Shown: in pieces, positions 1 to 5,907 of the stretch
How positions within the stretch are numbered: position 1 is the stretch's first letter
Layout of the letters: the number at the start of each line of letters is the position of its first letter
NCBI GenBank assembly: GCA_017509065.1
Contig: JAFWQM010000006.1
Coordinates: 1-5,907, forward strand
Length of the DNA stretch: 5,907 nucleotides
Direction of reading: 5' to 3'
Origin: Clostridia bacterium
Lineage (GTDB): Bacteria > Bacillota_A > Clostridia > Christensenellales > Aristaeellaceae
Translations under genes and position numbers: made by a program
Notes under the pieces: generated by a model
Database searches by the model: none
Seen by the model: the letters and a program-made list of their open reading frames with translations, nothing else
Told to the model about the DNA's origin: nothing

Positions 1-232
1 CAAGGAGTATTTCTCCAGGATCTTTCGCAGCGTGACCGGGATGAACTACAGCAAGTGGCTCAACATGATCCGGCTGGAAAAGGCGACGGAGCTGCTGGCG
101 GACAAGGAAAAAACCATGACGGAGGTGGCCATGCTGTCCGGATTCCAGAGCATCTCCAGCTTCAACCGCGTGTTCCATGCGGAAAAGGGCATGCCCCCGG
201 GAGAATACCGGACGCTGCGGATGGAACAATAG
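1..232 (+). CDS. AraC-family transcriptional regulator, C-terminal HTH domain (5' partial)
   Basis: The reading frame is open from base 2 and gives 76 visible residues, ending at TAG 230-232; the N-terminal part lies before the window. The residues cover most of the AraC/XylS double helix-turn-helix. The first stretch, KEYFSRIFRSVTGMNYSKWL, leads into the linker helix (NMIRLEKATELLADKE). The second helix-turn-helix, MTEVAMLSGFQSISSFNRVF, then ends with the family's usual AEKGMPPGEYR tail. This part binds DNA; the missing N-terminal part would sense the ligand, so the inducer cannot be named. It lies 72 bp upstream of the ABC exporter on the same strand and may control it, but this is inference from position only. 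The GTG at 32 is internal to the domain and is not the start. Confidence 0.93.
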   Translation, partial: KEYFSRIFRSVTGMNYSKWLNMIRLEKATELLADKEKTMTEVAMLSGFQSISSFNRVFHAEKGMPPGEYRTLRMEQ

Positions 233-304
233 GCTGCGTGCTTATAAAGCCCTTCAAAAAGAAAAGTATGACGCGCCTGACAAGCACGTGCCAAAGGAGG
301 ACTC

Positions 305-2050
305 ATGAAAATGCTGTGGCGGCTGAGCCGCGAAGCCATTCGGTACAAGGGGCTTTACATCGTCGCGATCCTGTCCACGCTGGGCCTGACCGCGGTCAAT
401 CTGGCTGCGCCGAAGGCGCTTTCCGCCATGACGGGCATTGTGGAGCGCGGGGTGGACGATGCGGGCATGCGAAGGATCATCACCCTGACGCTGATCCTGA
501 TCGGGCTGTATCTGCTGCGCATCCTGTTCCGGTTCCTGAGCAATTACCTGGCGCATAAAGCGGCCTGGTATCTGGTGGGCGATCTGCGCACCCGAACCTA
601 TGACAAGCTGGAGCGTATGCACCTGGGATACTTCCACGACAAGCAAACCGGCGATCTGATGGGCCGGGTGGTCAACGACACACGGGATTTTGAATTGCTC
701 TATGCCCACATGATCCCGGAAACTATCACCAACCTGGTCACCTTCCTCGGCGTGCTGACGGTGCTTTTGACCATCAACCCCAAGCTGGCTCTGATTACCT
801 GCGCGCCGATCCCGCTGATCCTGGTGTCCGGCGTGATCTTTTCCAAAAAAGTCCGTCCCTATTTCCGCATTTCCCAGAAGAAGATGGGCGAGCTCAACGG
901 CAAATTGCAGGATAACCTTTCCGGCATCCACGAGATCCAGTCCTTCGGCCGGGAAGAATATGAAACGGGCAAGGTGGACGAAAGGAACTTTGAACATATC
1001 CGCGCCATGCTGCAGGCCCTCAAGATCAGCGCCATTTTCCATCCCTCGGTGGAGTTCATTTCCTCCCTGGGCACGATCCTGGTGGTTGGGTTCGGCGGGT
1101 ATCTTGCCTGGCGGGAGGGCCTCAGGGTAGAGGATATCGTGGCGTTCCTGCTGTATCTGGGCCTGTTTTACGCGCCGGTCACGGGGCTGGCCAATCTGCT
1201 GGAGAATATGCAGCAGTCCATGGCCGGGGCGGAGCGCGTGCTCGCCGTGCTGGATACGCCCTGCGAGATTCAGGACCGTCAGGACGCTTTTCCGCTCACC
1301 GATGTCCGGGGCGACATCCGCTTTGACCATGTGAGTTTTTCCTATGACGAGAAAATACCCGTGCTGAAAGATGTTTCCTTCCACTGCAAGCCGGGGAAAA
1401 TGCTGGCGCTGGTGGGCCCCACGGGCGTGGGCAAAACCACCCTGACCCAGCTGATCTCCCGCTTTTATGAGCCCAACGCCGGCCGTATCCTGATCGACGG
1501 ATGCGACATCGGCGGCGTTACGCTGGAGAGCCTGCGGCGGAATATTTCTCCCGTGCTGCAGGACACCTTTCTCTTCAACGGCACCATCGCCGAAAACATC
1601 GGCTACGCCGTGCCGGACGCCACGGCAGAGGACATTCAAAAAGCCGCCGAGGCGGCGAATATCCACCAGGATATCCTTGCCATGCCGGACGGCTACGAAA
1701 CCCAGGTGGGCGAAAGGGGGCTGAGGCTCTCCGGCGGCCAAAAACAGCGCGTCGCCATCGCCCGGGCCATCCTGCGCCGCTCTCCCATCATCATTCTGGA
1801 CGAAGCCACCGCCTCCGTGGACGTGGAAACGGAACAGCAGATTCAGAAAGCCATCGCCGGGATCGCCGGAAAATGCACCATCATCGCCATTGCACACCGG
1901 CTGTCCACCATCCGGAACGCGGATAAGATCATCGTGCTGGAGGAGGGCCGGGTCATCGAGGAAGGCACCCATGAGGAGCTCGTGGCCCTGGGCGGCAGTT
2001 ACGCGCGCATGAACCGCATCCAAAGCGCCGCCACCGGGGGCGTGGTATAA
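305..2050 (+). CDS. ABC exporter half-transporter, fused membrane and ATPase domains (MsbA/LmrA-like)
   Basis: This 581-residue protein has the usual length and order of a type IV ABC exporter half-transporter that works as a dimer in the cytoplasmic membrane. Residues 1-310 hold about six membrane helices, roughly at 16-39, 58-78, 138-156, 160-180, 251-268 and 278-296. The ATPase domain follows from about 336. It has A-loop Y347, Walker A GPTGVGKT (371-378, K377), Q-loop Q419, signature LSGGQ (475-479), Walker B IIILDE with D499 and catalytic E500, and H-loop H531. All key residues are intact, so nothing forces a need for a heterodimer partner, and none is seen next to it. The start ATG is set by AGGAGG at 295-300, four bases upstream. 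The substrate cannot be read from sequence; multidrug or lipid export is the family default. It is probably cotranscribed with the aldo/keto reductase 37 bp downstream. Confidence 0.95.
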   Translation: MKMLWRLSREAIRYKGLYIVAILSTLGLTAVNLAAPKALSAMTGIVERGVDDAGMRRIITLTLILIGLYLLRILFRFLSNYLAHKAAWYLVGDLRTRTYDKLERMHLGYFHDKQTGDLMGRVVNDTRDFELLYAHMIPETITNLVTFLGVLTVLLTINPKLALITCAPIPLILVSGVIFSKKVRPYFRISQKKMGELNGKLQDNLSGIHEIQSFGREEYETGKVDERNFEHIRAMLQALKISAIFHPSVEFISSLGTILVVGFGGYLAWREGLRVEDIVAFLLYLGLFYAPVTGLANLLENMQQSMAGAERVLAVLDTPCEIQDRQDAFPLTDVRGDIRFDHVSFSYDEKIPVLKDVSFHCKPGKMLALVGPTGVGKTTLTQLISRFYEPNAGRILIDGCDIGGVTLESLRRNISPVLQDTFLFNGTIAENIGYAVPDATAEDIQKAAEAANIHQDILAMPDGYETQVGERGLRLSGGQKQRVAIARAILRRSPIIILDEATASVDVETEQQIQKAIAGIAGKCTIIAIAHRLSTIRNADKIIVLEEGRVIEEGTHEELVALGGSYARMNRIQSAATGGVV

Positions 2051-2087
2051 AAGTGATTGATCTCAGAAACAGAAAGGAGAAAAACCC

Positions 2088-3014
2088 ATGAAAATGCTGA
2101 ACATTTCACAAGGCCCGCAAAATGCCTCCGCCATCATTCTCGGCTGCATGCGCATGCCTGCGCTTTCCGTTCGGGAAGCGGCCAACATGATCTGCGCCGC
2201 CGCCGAAGAGGGCGTCAATTTCTTCGATCATGCCACCTGCTACGGCAACGGTGAAGCAGAGACGCGTTTCGGCGATGCGTTTCCCTTGACGGGGCTGAGG
2301 CGGGAGGACGTAATTCTGCAAAGCAAGTGCGGGCTGCACTTTGACCGAAAGGAATTTGACTGGAGCCGGGAAGATATTCTGATCAGCGCAGAAGAAAGCC
2401 TGAAACGGCTCAAAACAGACTATCTGGACGTGCTGCTGCTCCATCGCCCGGATTTATTGTTCGATCCGGAAGAAGTGGCACGAGCCTTCGACGAACTGCA
2501 CAGCCAGGGCAAGGTGCGCTTTTTCGGCGTCAGCAACGTGACCCCCGGCCAACTGGAACTGCTGAAAAAGTACGTGAAGCAGCCGCTGGTAATCAATCAG
2601 CTGCAATTCTCCCTGGATCAGACGCAGCTCATCGATCCGGGTCTTTACCTCAACAACCTGACCACGGACCGTTCCACGGACCGCGACAACGGCCTTATGG
2701 ATTACTGCCGCCTGCACGATATCACGATCCAGGCCTGGTCGCCTCTCCAGTTCGGGATGTTCAAGGGCTGCTTTGTCGATCATCCCGACTTCCCTGAGCT
2801 GAACCGCGTCCTGGGAGAATTAGGTGAAAAGTACAATGTACCCAAGACCGCCATCGCCATTGCTTGGATCCTGCGGCATCCAGCCCGGATGCAGGCCATC
2901 GCGGGCACCATGAACCCGCAGCACCTGAAAGACATCTGCGCGGCCTCGGGCGTTCATCTGACCCATCACGAGTGGTATGAACTCTATCTGGCATCCGGCA
3001 AATTCCTGCCGTGA
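2088..3014 (+). CDS. Aldo/keto reductase family oxidoreductase, YdhF-like
   Basis: This 308-residue soluble protein folds as the NAD(P)H-dependent aldo/keto reductase TIM barrel and should reduce a carbonyl group of a sugar, aldehyde or ketone; the real substrate is unknown. The catalytic tetrad is visible as D47 (FFDHATCYG), Y52, K80 (LQSKCG) and H119 (LLLHRPD). Other family marks are the barrel strand GKVRFFGVSN (141-150), INQLQFS (169-175), IQAWSPLQFG (214-223) and the cofactor-side end AIAGTMNPQHL (270-280), where the family carries its NAD(P)H phosphate contacts. Length and motifs resemble E. coli YdhF. The start ATG follows AAAGGAGA at 2073-2080. The 37-bp gap after the ABC exporter contains no terminator-like hairpin, so both genes probably share one transcript. 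Whether the two act in one pathway is not shown by the sequence. Confidence 0.93.
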   Translation: MKMLNISQGPQNASAIILGCMRMPALSVREAANMICAAAEEGVNFFDHATCYGNGEAETRFGDAFPLTGLRREDVILQSKCGLHFDRKEFDWSREDILISAEESLKRLKTDYLDVLLLHRPDLLFDPEEVARAFDELHSQGKVRFFGVSNVTPGQLELLKKYVKQPLVINQLQFSLDQTQLIDPGLYLNNLTTDRSTDRDNGLMDYCRLHDITIQAWSPLQFGMFKGCFVDHPDFPELNRVLGELGEKYNVPKTAIAIAWILRHPARMQAIAGTMNPQHLKDICAASGVHLTHHEWYELYLASGKFLP

Positions 3015-3091
3015 CGAACCGATTCCGCATGATAATTAAGAGGGATTTCGCATTGTATGCTTTCATAATACATACCTTTCGTTCCTTTCAG

Positions 3092-3131
3092 AAAAACGCT
3101 GCCGGCTGATGAGTACCGGCAGCGTTTGTTT
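3092..3131. terminator. Bidirectional intrinsic terminator between convergent genes
   Basis: A perfect 12-bp inverted repeat, AAACGCTGCCGG (3094-3105) and CCGGCAGCGTTT (3116-3127), is separated by a 10-base loop. Read on the - strand, the stem runs into a T-rich tail (the complement of GAAAAA at 3091-3096). On the + strand it is followed by the weaker tail TTTGTTTG. It lies 79 bp after the aldo/keto reductase stop and 12 bp past the stop of the convergent F5/8C gene, so it can end both transcripts, probably more efficiently for the - strand operon. The 77 bases 3015-3091 between the reductase and the hairpin show nothing else. Confidence 0.88.
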
Positions 3132-3143
3132 GCGTGAAGCAGG

Positions 3144-3740
3144 TTATTCAAAGATGCAGATTTCCGCCGCTTGCGCCCCGCCGGTGCGGGAGGAGGTATT
3201 GAGGGTGAAGATCACCTTTACAAACGCGGCTTGAGCGGCGTCAAAATCAATGCGGATGCGGTTGCCGGTGGCAGCGTCGAACTGGTATTTTTCCGGAGCG
3301 GCGACCTGAGTGAAGGTTTCCCCGTCCAGGCTCACCCACACGGCAATCTCCTGGATGCGGGGCTCCCAGATGGAGGAGGGATTCAGGCACACGGCCACGG
3401 TGGAAACGCTGAACGTACCCTGCAGATCAAAGACTGCCTCTGCCGGGAAGCCCTTGCTTTCCCAATAGGTGTCGGTTTTGCCGTCGTTCACGTTTTTGAT
3501 CACATATACATCGGTATGCGCGCCGGAAGCGACGGGTTTCCCTAAGGCCAGGTTTTCCGTTTCAGGCAGGGGGATATAATCGTCCGCCGGATCAGGGAAG
3601 CAGGGCGGACGCTCCGCCTTGGTTTGATCCGGAGCGGCCACGATGGTCACAATGGTTTTGATTTCTTCCGTTTCTTCGCAGCAGGCCAAGCACGGCGCGG
3701 CCAGCAGCAGCGCAAGCATCAGGCATAAAAACCGTTTCAT
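3144..3740 (-). CDS. Small secreted protein with one F5/8 type C (discoidin, CBM32-like) domain
   Basis: This 198-residue protein has a signal peptide (MKRFLCLMLALLLAAPCLAC, residues 1-20), a Pro/Glu-rich linker to about 60, and one galactose-binding-like beta-sandwich at about 61-198. The opening NLALGKPV, then NVNDGKTDTYWES, AVFDLQG, IQEIAVWVSLDG and the closing AAEICIFE are the usual landmarks of the F5/8 type C fold. Such domains bind sugars or other surface ligands; no catalytic domain is present. The CLACC segment at 17-21 could be a non-ideal lipobox with C20 or C21 as the lipid-bearing residue, so it may be a lipoprotein or a freely secreted protein. It starts 17 bp after the beta-helix glycosidase stop. 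Its ribosome site (complement of CTCCCTT at 3750-3756) lies entirely in that gap, so the two genes form an operon. I infer that it helps hold the glycosidase's substrate at the cell surface. Confidence 0.87.
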   Translation of the reverse strand: MKRFLCLMLALLLAAPCLACCEETEEIKTIVTIVAAPDQTKAERPPCFPDPADDYIPLPETENLALGKPVASGAHTDVYVIKNVNDGKTDTYWESKGFPAEAVFDLQGTFSVSTVAVCLNPSSIWEPRIQEIAVWVSLDGETFTQVAAPEKYQFDAATGNRIRIDFDAAQAAFVKVIFTLNTSSRTGGAQAAEICIFE

Positions 3741-3757
3741 TTATTCTCGCTCCCTTC

Positions 3758-5218
3758 TCACTCGATCACGATGCCGTCGCAGTAATCGTCTATGGACAGC
3801 TTCATTTCTTTCAGGGTCGTGATGGGGTTGCCCAGGATAGTGACGTTTTTCAGCGTCACGTTGGTGATCATGTTATCCTCACCCATGCCGGACATGCGAG
3901 ACCGGGGCACCTTGCCGTCTGCGGTGTTGATGACGGTCAGCCCGTCGATGAGCACATCGTCGATGGAGCCGAACTCGTCCCGCACGGTGGACCAGGAGGA
4001 GTTTTGCAGGGTCATTTCGATCAGTTCCTTGTTGTTTCCGTTGTCGCCCTGCATAAAGGCGTTTTCAACCACGATATTGCGGTAAATGATATTGTGTACG
4101 AAGGCGTCGTCGCTGTTGTGGATGCTGATGACGGGCTTGTGGAAGTTGTAGAGCACCGTGATATCTTCAAAGAGCACTTCGCTGATTTCGGGGTCCAGGG
4201 TCATGCCCTTGTCGGTCTCATAGCCGATTTCCATGGACTGGGCCAGATCGGTCCACACCTGGATGTTTTTGAAGGTGATGCCCTTGGTGGAGCCGGAATA
4301 ATTCTTGAGAACCAGGCTGTCGTCCCAGGTGCGGGCGAAGCAGTTGGTCACCGTGTGGTTGGTGCAGGACTGGAAGGTGAAGCCGTCGCCGTTCTGCCGA
4401 CCTGAAATGATTTTTACATTATTAATGGTTACATTCTTGGAGGAGTAAGAATTCAGGTTCCAGCAGTTGGAATTAACAATACTGATGCCCTCCACGGTCA
4501 CGTTCTTGCTGTGATTCAGGTCGATGGGCACCCTGGCGTAGGAGCCCGCCTGGTTCCATGCGGGATAATCGCTGCCGTCGATGAGGCCCCGGCCGCAGAT
4601 TTTCACGTTGCTGGCATTGGCCACGGAAATGATGGAATGCAGCACCGCGCCGCCGGAGAGATACAGCGTCTGGTTATCCTGCAGGGCGATGGCGTCGATT
4701 GCCCATTCCCCGGGGCCGATCCAGAACACGTCGGGATCGTTGGGGTCCGGCACGTCGGTTTCCAGGGAATTGGCAAAAAGATGCAGGGCTTTGTTCACGC
4801 TGCCGTTGAATACCACGGTATACTGCCCCGGCTCGGTGATGGTGAAGGTGACCGCGCCGTCCTTCACTTCCGGCACGATGCCTAATGCATAGGGCTGTAC
4901 CACCGCGCTTTCCACCGCCTGAGGCAGCCCCGGCATTTCGATGCGGACACGGACCGTGCCCTCAAAATCAAAATACGCCATGGGCGTGGTGGTAGGCTGG
5001 GTATTGGCGTTCCAGATGTGTTCGTGGTTCACCATCACATCGTAAACGAACAGATCATAGTCGTTGACGCTGACAATGGCGTCCCCGGAGGTCTGCATGG
5101 TTTTGGGGCCTTCATAGAGGGTCAGTTTGGTGATGTGCTGATCCGTTAGGCCCAGGGTTGGAATCGCCGTCAGGATGATCAGCAAGCACGCGGTCAGAAG
5201 AAGGATCGGTTTTTTCAT
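3758..5218 (-). CDS. Secreted right-handed beta-helix glycoside hydrolase, GH28-like (possibly GH49-like)
   Basis: This 486-residue protein has an N-terminal signal peptide (about residues 1-24) and a beta-sandwich-like region to about 150. From about 170 to the end it is a parallel beta-helix, shown by repeated rungs such as NVKICGRGLIDG, NVTVEGISIV, NVTINNVKII, GITFKNIQVW, EVLFEDITVL, DVLIDGLTVI and NVTLKNVTIL. Candidate catalytic acids are D278 in NGDG and D299/D300 in WDDS. Their 21/22-residue spacing equals that of the catalytic Asp set of fungal GH28 polygalacturonases. The GH28 GHG histidine and RIK motif are not seen; AQSMEIGYE (326-334) lies where GHG is expected. The N-terminal sandwich also recalls GH49 dextranases. 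It should cleave a polysaccharide outside the cell, with pectin-like or dextran-like substrates as candidates only. AGGAGG (complement of 5228-5233) fixes the start. It is the first gene of the - strand operon, under a LacI-type operator. Confidence 0.85.
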   Translation of the reverse strand: MKKPILLLTACLLIILTAIPTLGLTDQHITKLTLYEGPKTMQTSGDAIVSVNDYDLFVYDVMVNHEHIWNANTQPTTTPMAYFDFEGTVRVRIEMPGLPQAVESAVVQPYALGIVPEVKDGAVTFTITEPGQYTVVFNGSVNKALHLFANSLETDVPDPNDPDVFWIGPGEWAIDAIALQDNQTLYLSGGAVLHSIISVANASNVKICGRGLIDGSDYPAWNQAGSYARVPIDLNHSKNVTVEGISIVNSNCWNLNSYSSKNVTINNVKIISGRQNGDGFTFQSCTNHTVTNCFARTWDDSLVLKNYSGSTKGITFKNIQVWTDLAQSMEIGYETDKGMTLDPEISEVLFEDITVLYNFHKPVISIHNSDDAFVHNIIYRNIVVENAFMQGDNGNNKELIEMTLQNSSWSTVRDEFGSIDDVLIDGLTVINTADGKVPRSRMSGMGEDNMITNVTLKNVTILGNPITTLKEMKLSIDDYCDGIVIE

Positions 5219-5246
5219 TTATTGTTTCCTCCTGCTCTGTGGTAAA

Positions 5247-5264
5247 AGGTTTAGCGCTAAACCT
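5247..5264. promoter_or_regulatory. LacI-family-type operator O1 (perfect 18-bp palindrome)
   Basis: AGGTTTAGCGCTAAACCT is perfectly self-complementary over 18 bp and has the central CG dinucleotide typical of LacI-family operators. It does not fit the catabolite repression (CcpA cre) consensus, because the outer TG...CA pairs are absent. It sits ten bases beyond the -10 box of the - strand promoter, at about +5 of the predicted transcript and ahead of the ribosome site of the glycosidase gene, a position expected to block transcription. It differs at one base from the operator at 5388-5405. Confidence 0.85.
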
Positions 5265-5274
5265 CTTTTCCTCT

Positions 5275-5302
5275 ATTATACACACATTTTCCCAAATAGC
5301 AA
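5275..5302 (-). promoter_or_regulatory. Sigma-A type promoter of the glycosidase operon
   Basis: On the - strand, the -10 box is TATAAT (complement of ATTATA at 5275-5280), an exact consensus match. Sixteen bases upstream is TTGCTA (complement of 5297-5302), matching the -35 consensus at four of six positions. The predicted start of transcription is near 5268, giving a leader of about 50 bases that contains operator O1 and the AGGAGG site at 5228-5233. The perfect -10 and weaker -35 suggest a less strong promoter than the divergent one. Confidence 0.75.
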
Positions 5303-5345
5303 GATAAAACGGAAAATTTTTTCCCACATTTTTTATTTTTCCCTC
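5303..5345. promoter_or_regulatory. AT-rich spacer with A/T tracts between divergent -35 boxes
   Basis: These 43 bases separate the two -35 boxes and are mostly A and T in runs (AAAATTTTTT at 5313-5322, ATTTTTTATTTTT at 5328-5340), within otherwise GC-rich DNA. A 6-bp inverted repeat, GGAAAA/TTTTCC, lies at 5311-5324. Such tracts just upstream of a -35 can act as UP elements for the RNA polymerase alpha subunit, or bend DNA. The T-rich part lies directly upstream of the + strand -35. A role for both promoters is inference. Confidence 0.45.
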
Positions 5346-5374
5346 TTGACAGGTGGAAGGAGGCATGCTATAAT
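5346..5374 (+). promoter_or_regulatory. Full-consensus sigma-A promoter of the right-hand secreted protein gene
   Basis: TTGACA (5346-5351) and TATAAT (5369-5374) are both exact consensus boxes, separated by the optimal 17 bp. Transcription should begin near 5381, giving a leader of about 55 bases with operator O2 at about +7 and the ribosome site GGAGGAG at 5422-5428. An ideal promoter with an operator on the early transcribed region fits a gene that is strongly expressed but tightly repressed until induced. Confidence 0.93.
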
Positions 5375-5386
5375 CAAACCATCTGA

Positions 5387-5406
5387 TAGGTTTAGCGTTA
5401 AACCTA
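5387..5406. promoter_or_regulatory. LacI-family-type operator O2 (near-perfect palindrome)
   Basis: The core AGGTTTAGCGTTAAACCT (5388-5405) is identical to O1 except for T instead of C at 5398, which breaks one pair of the palindrome. A further T-A pair at 5387/5406 extends the symmetry to 20 bp. It begins 13 bases after the -10 box of the + strand promoter, mirroring O1 on the other side. The two centres are 141 bp apart, so the operators bracket both promoters. The same regulator should bind both; no LacI-type gene is present in the window. Confidence 0.85.
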
Positions 5407-5435
5407 ATCAAGCAAAAAAACGGAGGAGAAAACGT

Positions 5436-5907
5436 ATGAAAAAGTTCCTGGCGATCCTTCTGGCTGCCATGATGCTGCTGGCAGTAGCCGCCCCCGCCCT
5501 GGCGGAAGGCGAAGTGTTCCTGTGGGATAATTTTGACGACCGTGATCCCAATTCCAAGCCTGAGCTGGCTCCCAACGGCGTGAACATGTGGTGGGACAAC
5601 TGGGCCAACCTGCGCGCCAAGAACGAAGACGGCGCTATCAAGATCGACTATCGCCCCAAGGCCTTTGATCCCGAAGACTATGACAGCGAAGACGACTACT
5701 TCGCCCATGCCGCCGACTGGATGGCCAACTGGGGCGAAGCCGTGAACATGTGGGCGCTGGACGGCATTTCCTGGTGCAAGTACCTGACCATCCGCATCAA
5801 GGGCGCTGAAGGCGGCGAAGAAAACAAGCTGATCATGGACTGGCATCCCGAAGACAGCAAGTTCTACGCTGCCCGCTTCTCCGATCTGGTGCTGGCCGAC
5901 GGCAGCC
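5436..5907 (+). CDS. Secreted Trp-rich acidic protein, probable carbohydrate-binding module (3' partial)
   Basis: The frame is open from ATG 5436 to the window edge (157 codons seen, no stop). The start is supported by GGAGGAG at 5422-5428 and by a classic signal peptide, MKKFLAILLAAMMLLAVAAP plus ALA, with cleavage expected after A23. The visible mature part has nine tryptophans in 134 residues (W30, 52, 53, 56, 95, 99, 106, 113, 136) and many Asp/Glu, including an acidic run at 78-87 (DPEDYDSEDD). The pattern of aromatic residues and beta-strand-like segments (YLTIRIKGAEGG at 116-127, KLIMDWHP at 131-138, ARFSDLVLADG at 146-156) suggests a jelly-roll carbohydrate-binding module, either alone or leading a longer enzyme. 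I do not recognise the exact family. Codon choice is strongly biased (nearly all Lys as AAG, Glu as GAA, Asn as AAC), which with the consensus promoter suggests high expression. It shares its control region with the divergent glycosidase operon. Confidence 0.8.
   Translation, partial: MKKFLAILLAAMMLLAVAAPALAEGEVFLWDNFDDRDPNSKPELAPNGVNMWWDNWANLRAKNEDGAIKIDYRPKAFDPEDYDSEDDYFAHAADWMANWGEAVNMWALDGISWCKYLTIRIKGAEGGEENKLIMDWHPEDSKFYAARFSDLVLADGS

Noticed and set aside
243..248. TATAAA as a possible -10 box ahead of the ABC exporter
   Set aside because: No -35-like sequence lies 16-18 bp upstream, and the spacing to the gene gives no further support.
254..2023. A 589-codon open frame on the - strand, fully overlapping the ABC exporter gene
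   Set aside because: It is a by-product of GC-rich codon usage in the exporter. Its His, Gly and Gln-rich translation shows no recognisable domain, while the + strand frame has every ABC motif.
3054..3075. A short inverted repeat GTATG...CATAC after the aldo/keto reductase
   Set aside because: Only 5 bp of stem in AT-rich DNA and no T-run after it; the 12-bp hairpin just downstream explains termination better.
4004..4892. Several + strand open frames of 100-130 codons opposite the glycosidase gene
   Set aside because: They have no ribosome sites or domains and are complements of the beta-helix codons.
5186..5218. Lipobox-like LTAC at residues 8-11 of the glycosidase signal peptide
   Set aside because: The cysteine falls too early (residue 11), and the hydrophobic stretch continues past it, so an ordinary signal peptide is more likely.
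5247..5405. The two palindromes as catabolite-repression (cre) sites
   Set aside because: They lack the outer TG and CA of the cre consensus; their long symmetric flanks fit a specific LacI-family regulator better.
5112..5846. A 244-codon - strand open frame spanning the divergent promoter region
   Set aside because: It crosses both promoters and operators, runs antisense to the right-hand secreted protein and out of frame with the glycosidase start, and its translation is of low quality.

Overview
The window looks like a chromosomal segment from a GC-moderate Gram-positive anaerobe of the Clostridia type, probably a gut or rumen member. The reasons are strong AGGAGG-type ribosome binding sites, tightly packed genes, secretory signal peptides of the MKKxLAxLLA...ALA style, and separate short carbohydrate-active and carbohydrate-binding proteins. 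This placement is inferred from style; there is no rRNA or marker gene to prove it.

Left half, + strand: the window opens inside the C-terminal DNA-binding domain of an AraC-family regulator (ends 232). It is followed by a complete half-size ABC exporter (305-2050) and, 37 bp later, an aldo/keto reductase of the YdhF-like type (2088-3014). The last two are probably cotranscribed. The cluster ends at a perfect 12-bp stem hairpin (3094-3127), which sits between convergent genes and can serve both strands.

Right half: a divergent carbohydrate-utilisation locus. On the - strand, a secreted right-handed beta-helix glycosidase of the GH28/GH49 type (5218 down to 3758) is followed after 17 bp by a small secreted protein with one F5/8 type C (discoidin/CBM32-like) domain (3740 down to 3144). 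On the + strand, a secreted, Trp-rich and acidic protein starts at 5436 and runs off the window.

The 217-bp region between 5218 and 5436 is the most structured part of the window. It holds two back-to-back promoters with consensus -10 boxes. Each is followed, at about +5 to +7, by an 18-bp palindrome of LacI-family type (AGGTTTAGCGCTAAACCT and a copy differing by one base). One LacI-type regulator, not encoded here, probably switches both transcription units together, presumably in response to a sugar released from the target polysaccharide. I found no phage, transposon, CRISPR or RNA-gene signal, and nothing that amounts to a wholly new system. The best leads are the paired operator module, the glycosidase with an incomplete GH28 active site, and the unclassified secreted protein at the right edge.
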